From: Gammaproteobacteria bacterium
Lineage (GTDB): Bacteria; Pseudomonadota; Gammaproteobacteria; Methylococcales; Methylomonadaceae
Reading direction: 5' to 3'
DNA length: 11,618 bases
Assembly: GCA_024276805.1 (NCBI GenBank)
Contig: JAJRWJ010000013.1
Coordinates: 1 to 11,618, forward strand
Shown here piece after piece: positions 11,532 through 11,618 of this stretch. The stretch's first letter is position 1. Each line of letters starts with the position of its first letter. The notes beneath the pieces were generated by a model. The model made no database searches and had not been told where the DNA came from. It saw nothing but the letters and a program-made list of their open reading frames with translations. Both the position numbers and the translations under genes were made by a program.

Positions 11532-11618
11532 ATGATCGAGAAAATTCAGCACCTTATTGATTTACCCGCATGGAATCCGGATCTGAGCAGGCTTCCTGCA
11601 GAGGAAACCATGACCGCA
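11532..11618 (+). CDS. Start of an unidentified gene (3' end outside the window)
   Basis: The first 29 codons read MIEKIQHLIDLPAWNPDLS, then RLPAEETMTA. The ATG has a strong ribosome binding site (TGGAGG at 11521-11526, 5 bases before it), so the start is trustworthy. The visible part is a short amphipathic helix followed by an acidic stretch, with no signal peptide. It is too short to assign to a family. Confidence 0.6.
   Translation, partial: MIEKIQHLIDLPAWNPDLSRLPAEETMTA

Overview
The window looks like a chromosomal segment of a mid-to-high GC gammaproteobacterium. This rests on the protein families present and on a REP palindrome type (GTAGGTCGGGTT...) common in that class; genus cannot be called from the sequence alone. 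Nearly all genes between 350 and 8330 lie on the minus strand and form an eroded defence island. Its outer markers are a plsC 3' end (left edge) and a tRNA-Ser(CGA) gene (8236-8326).

Read along the minus strand from the tRNA, the island contains: a small unrecognised ORF; a 68-codon C-terminal stump of hsdM (7864-8070); a REP-associated tyrosine transposase (RAYT, 7270-7806) with one REP on its 5' side and two REP doublets (REPINs) on its 3' side; an apparently intact hsdS (5527-6795); a short coupled ORF; the fused remains of an ImmA/IrrE (COG2856)-DUF4411 PIN toxin-antitoxin pair (5197-5383); an intact AbrB/PIN vapBC pair (4468-5108); a near full-length type I restriction subunit hsdR (1308-4409); and, after a palindromic repeat block, a second AbrB/PIN vapBC pair (351-928) with its own clear promoter. 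The type I system should not work from this locus: the methyltransferase subunit is gone, hsdR has lost its expected start codon, and a REP pair sits in frame inside the hsdR motor domain. The two vapBC pairs look intact.

Two details deserve attention. First, the RAYT/REPIN block sits exactly at the hsdM-hsdS junction, and a 17-22 bp copy of the hsdM 3' end is found on both sides. The copy beside hsdS keeps its ribosome binding site and GTG start. Second, the REP pair in hsdR is read through in frame between helicase motifs II and III, so the repeat has become protein sequence of about 27 residues.

Beyond the tRNA (8327-11618) the sequence looks like ordinary chromosome: a secreted protein of unknown function, a DUF2380 protein, a small ORF with a Pho-box-like sequence upstream, a thioredoxin-like [2Fe-2S] ferredoxin coupled to an unrecognised 170-residue protein, a 0.5 kb AT-rich non-coding stretch, and the first 29 codons of an unidentified gene.
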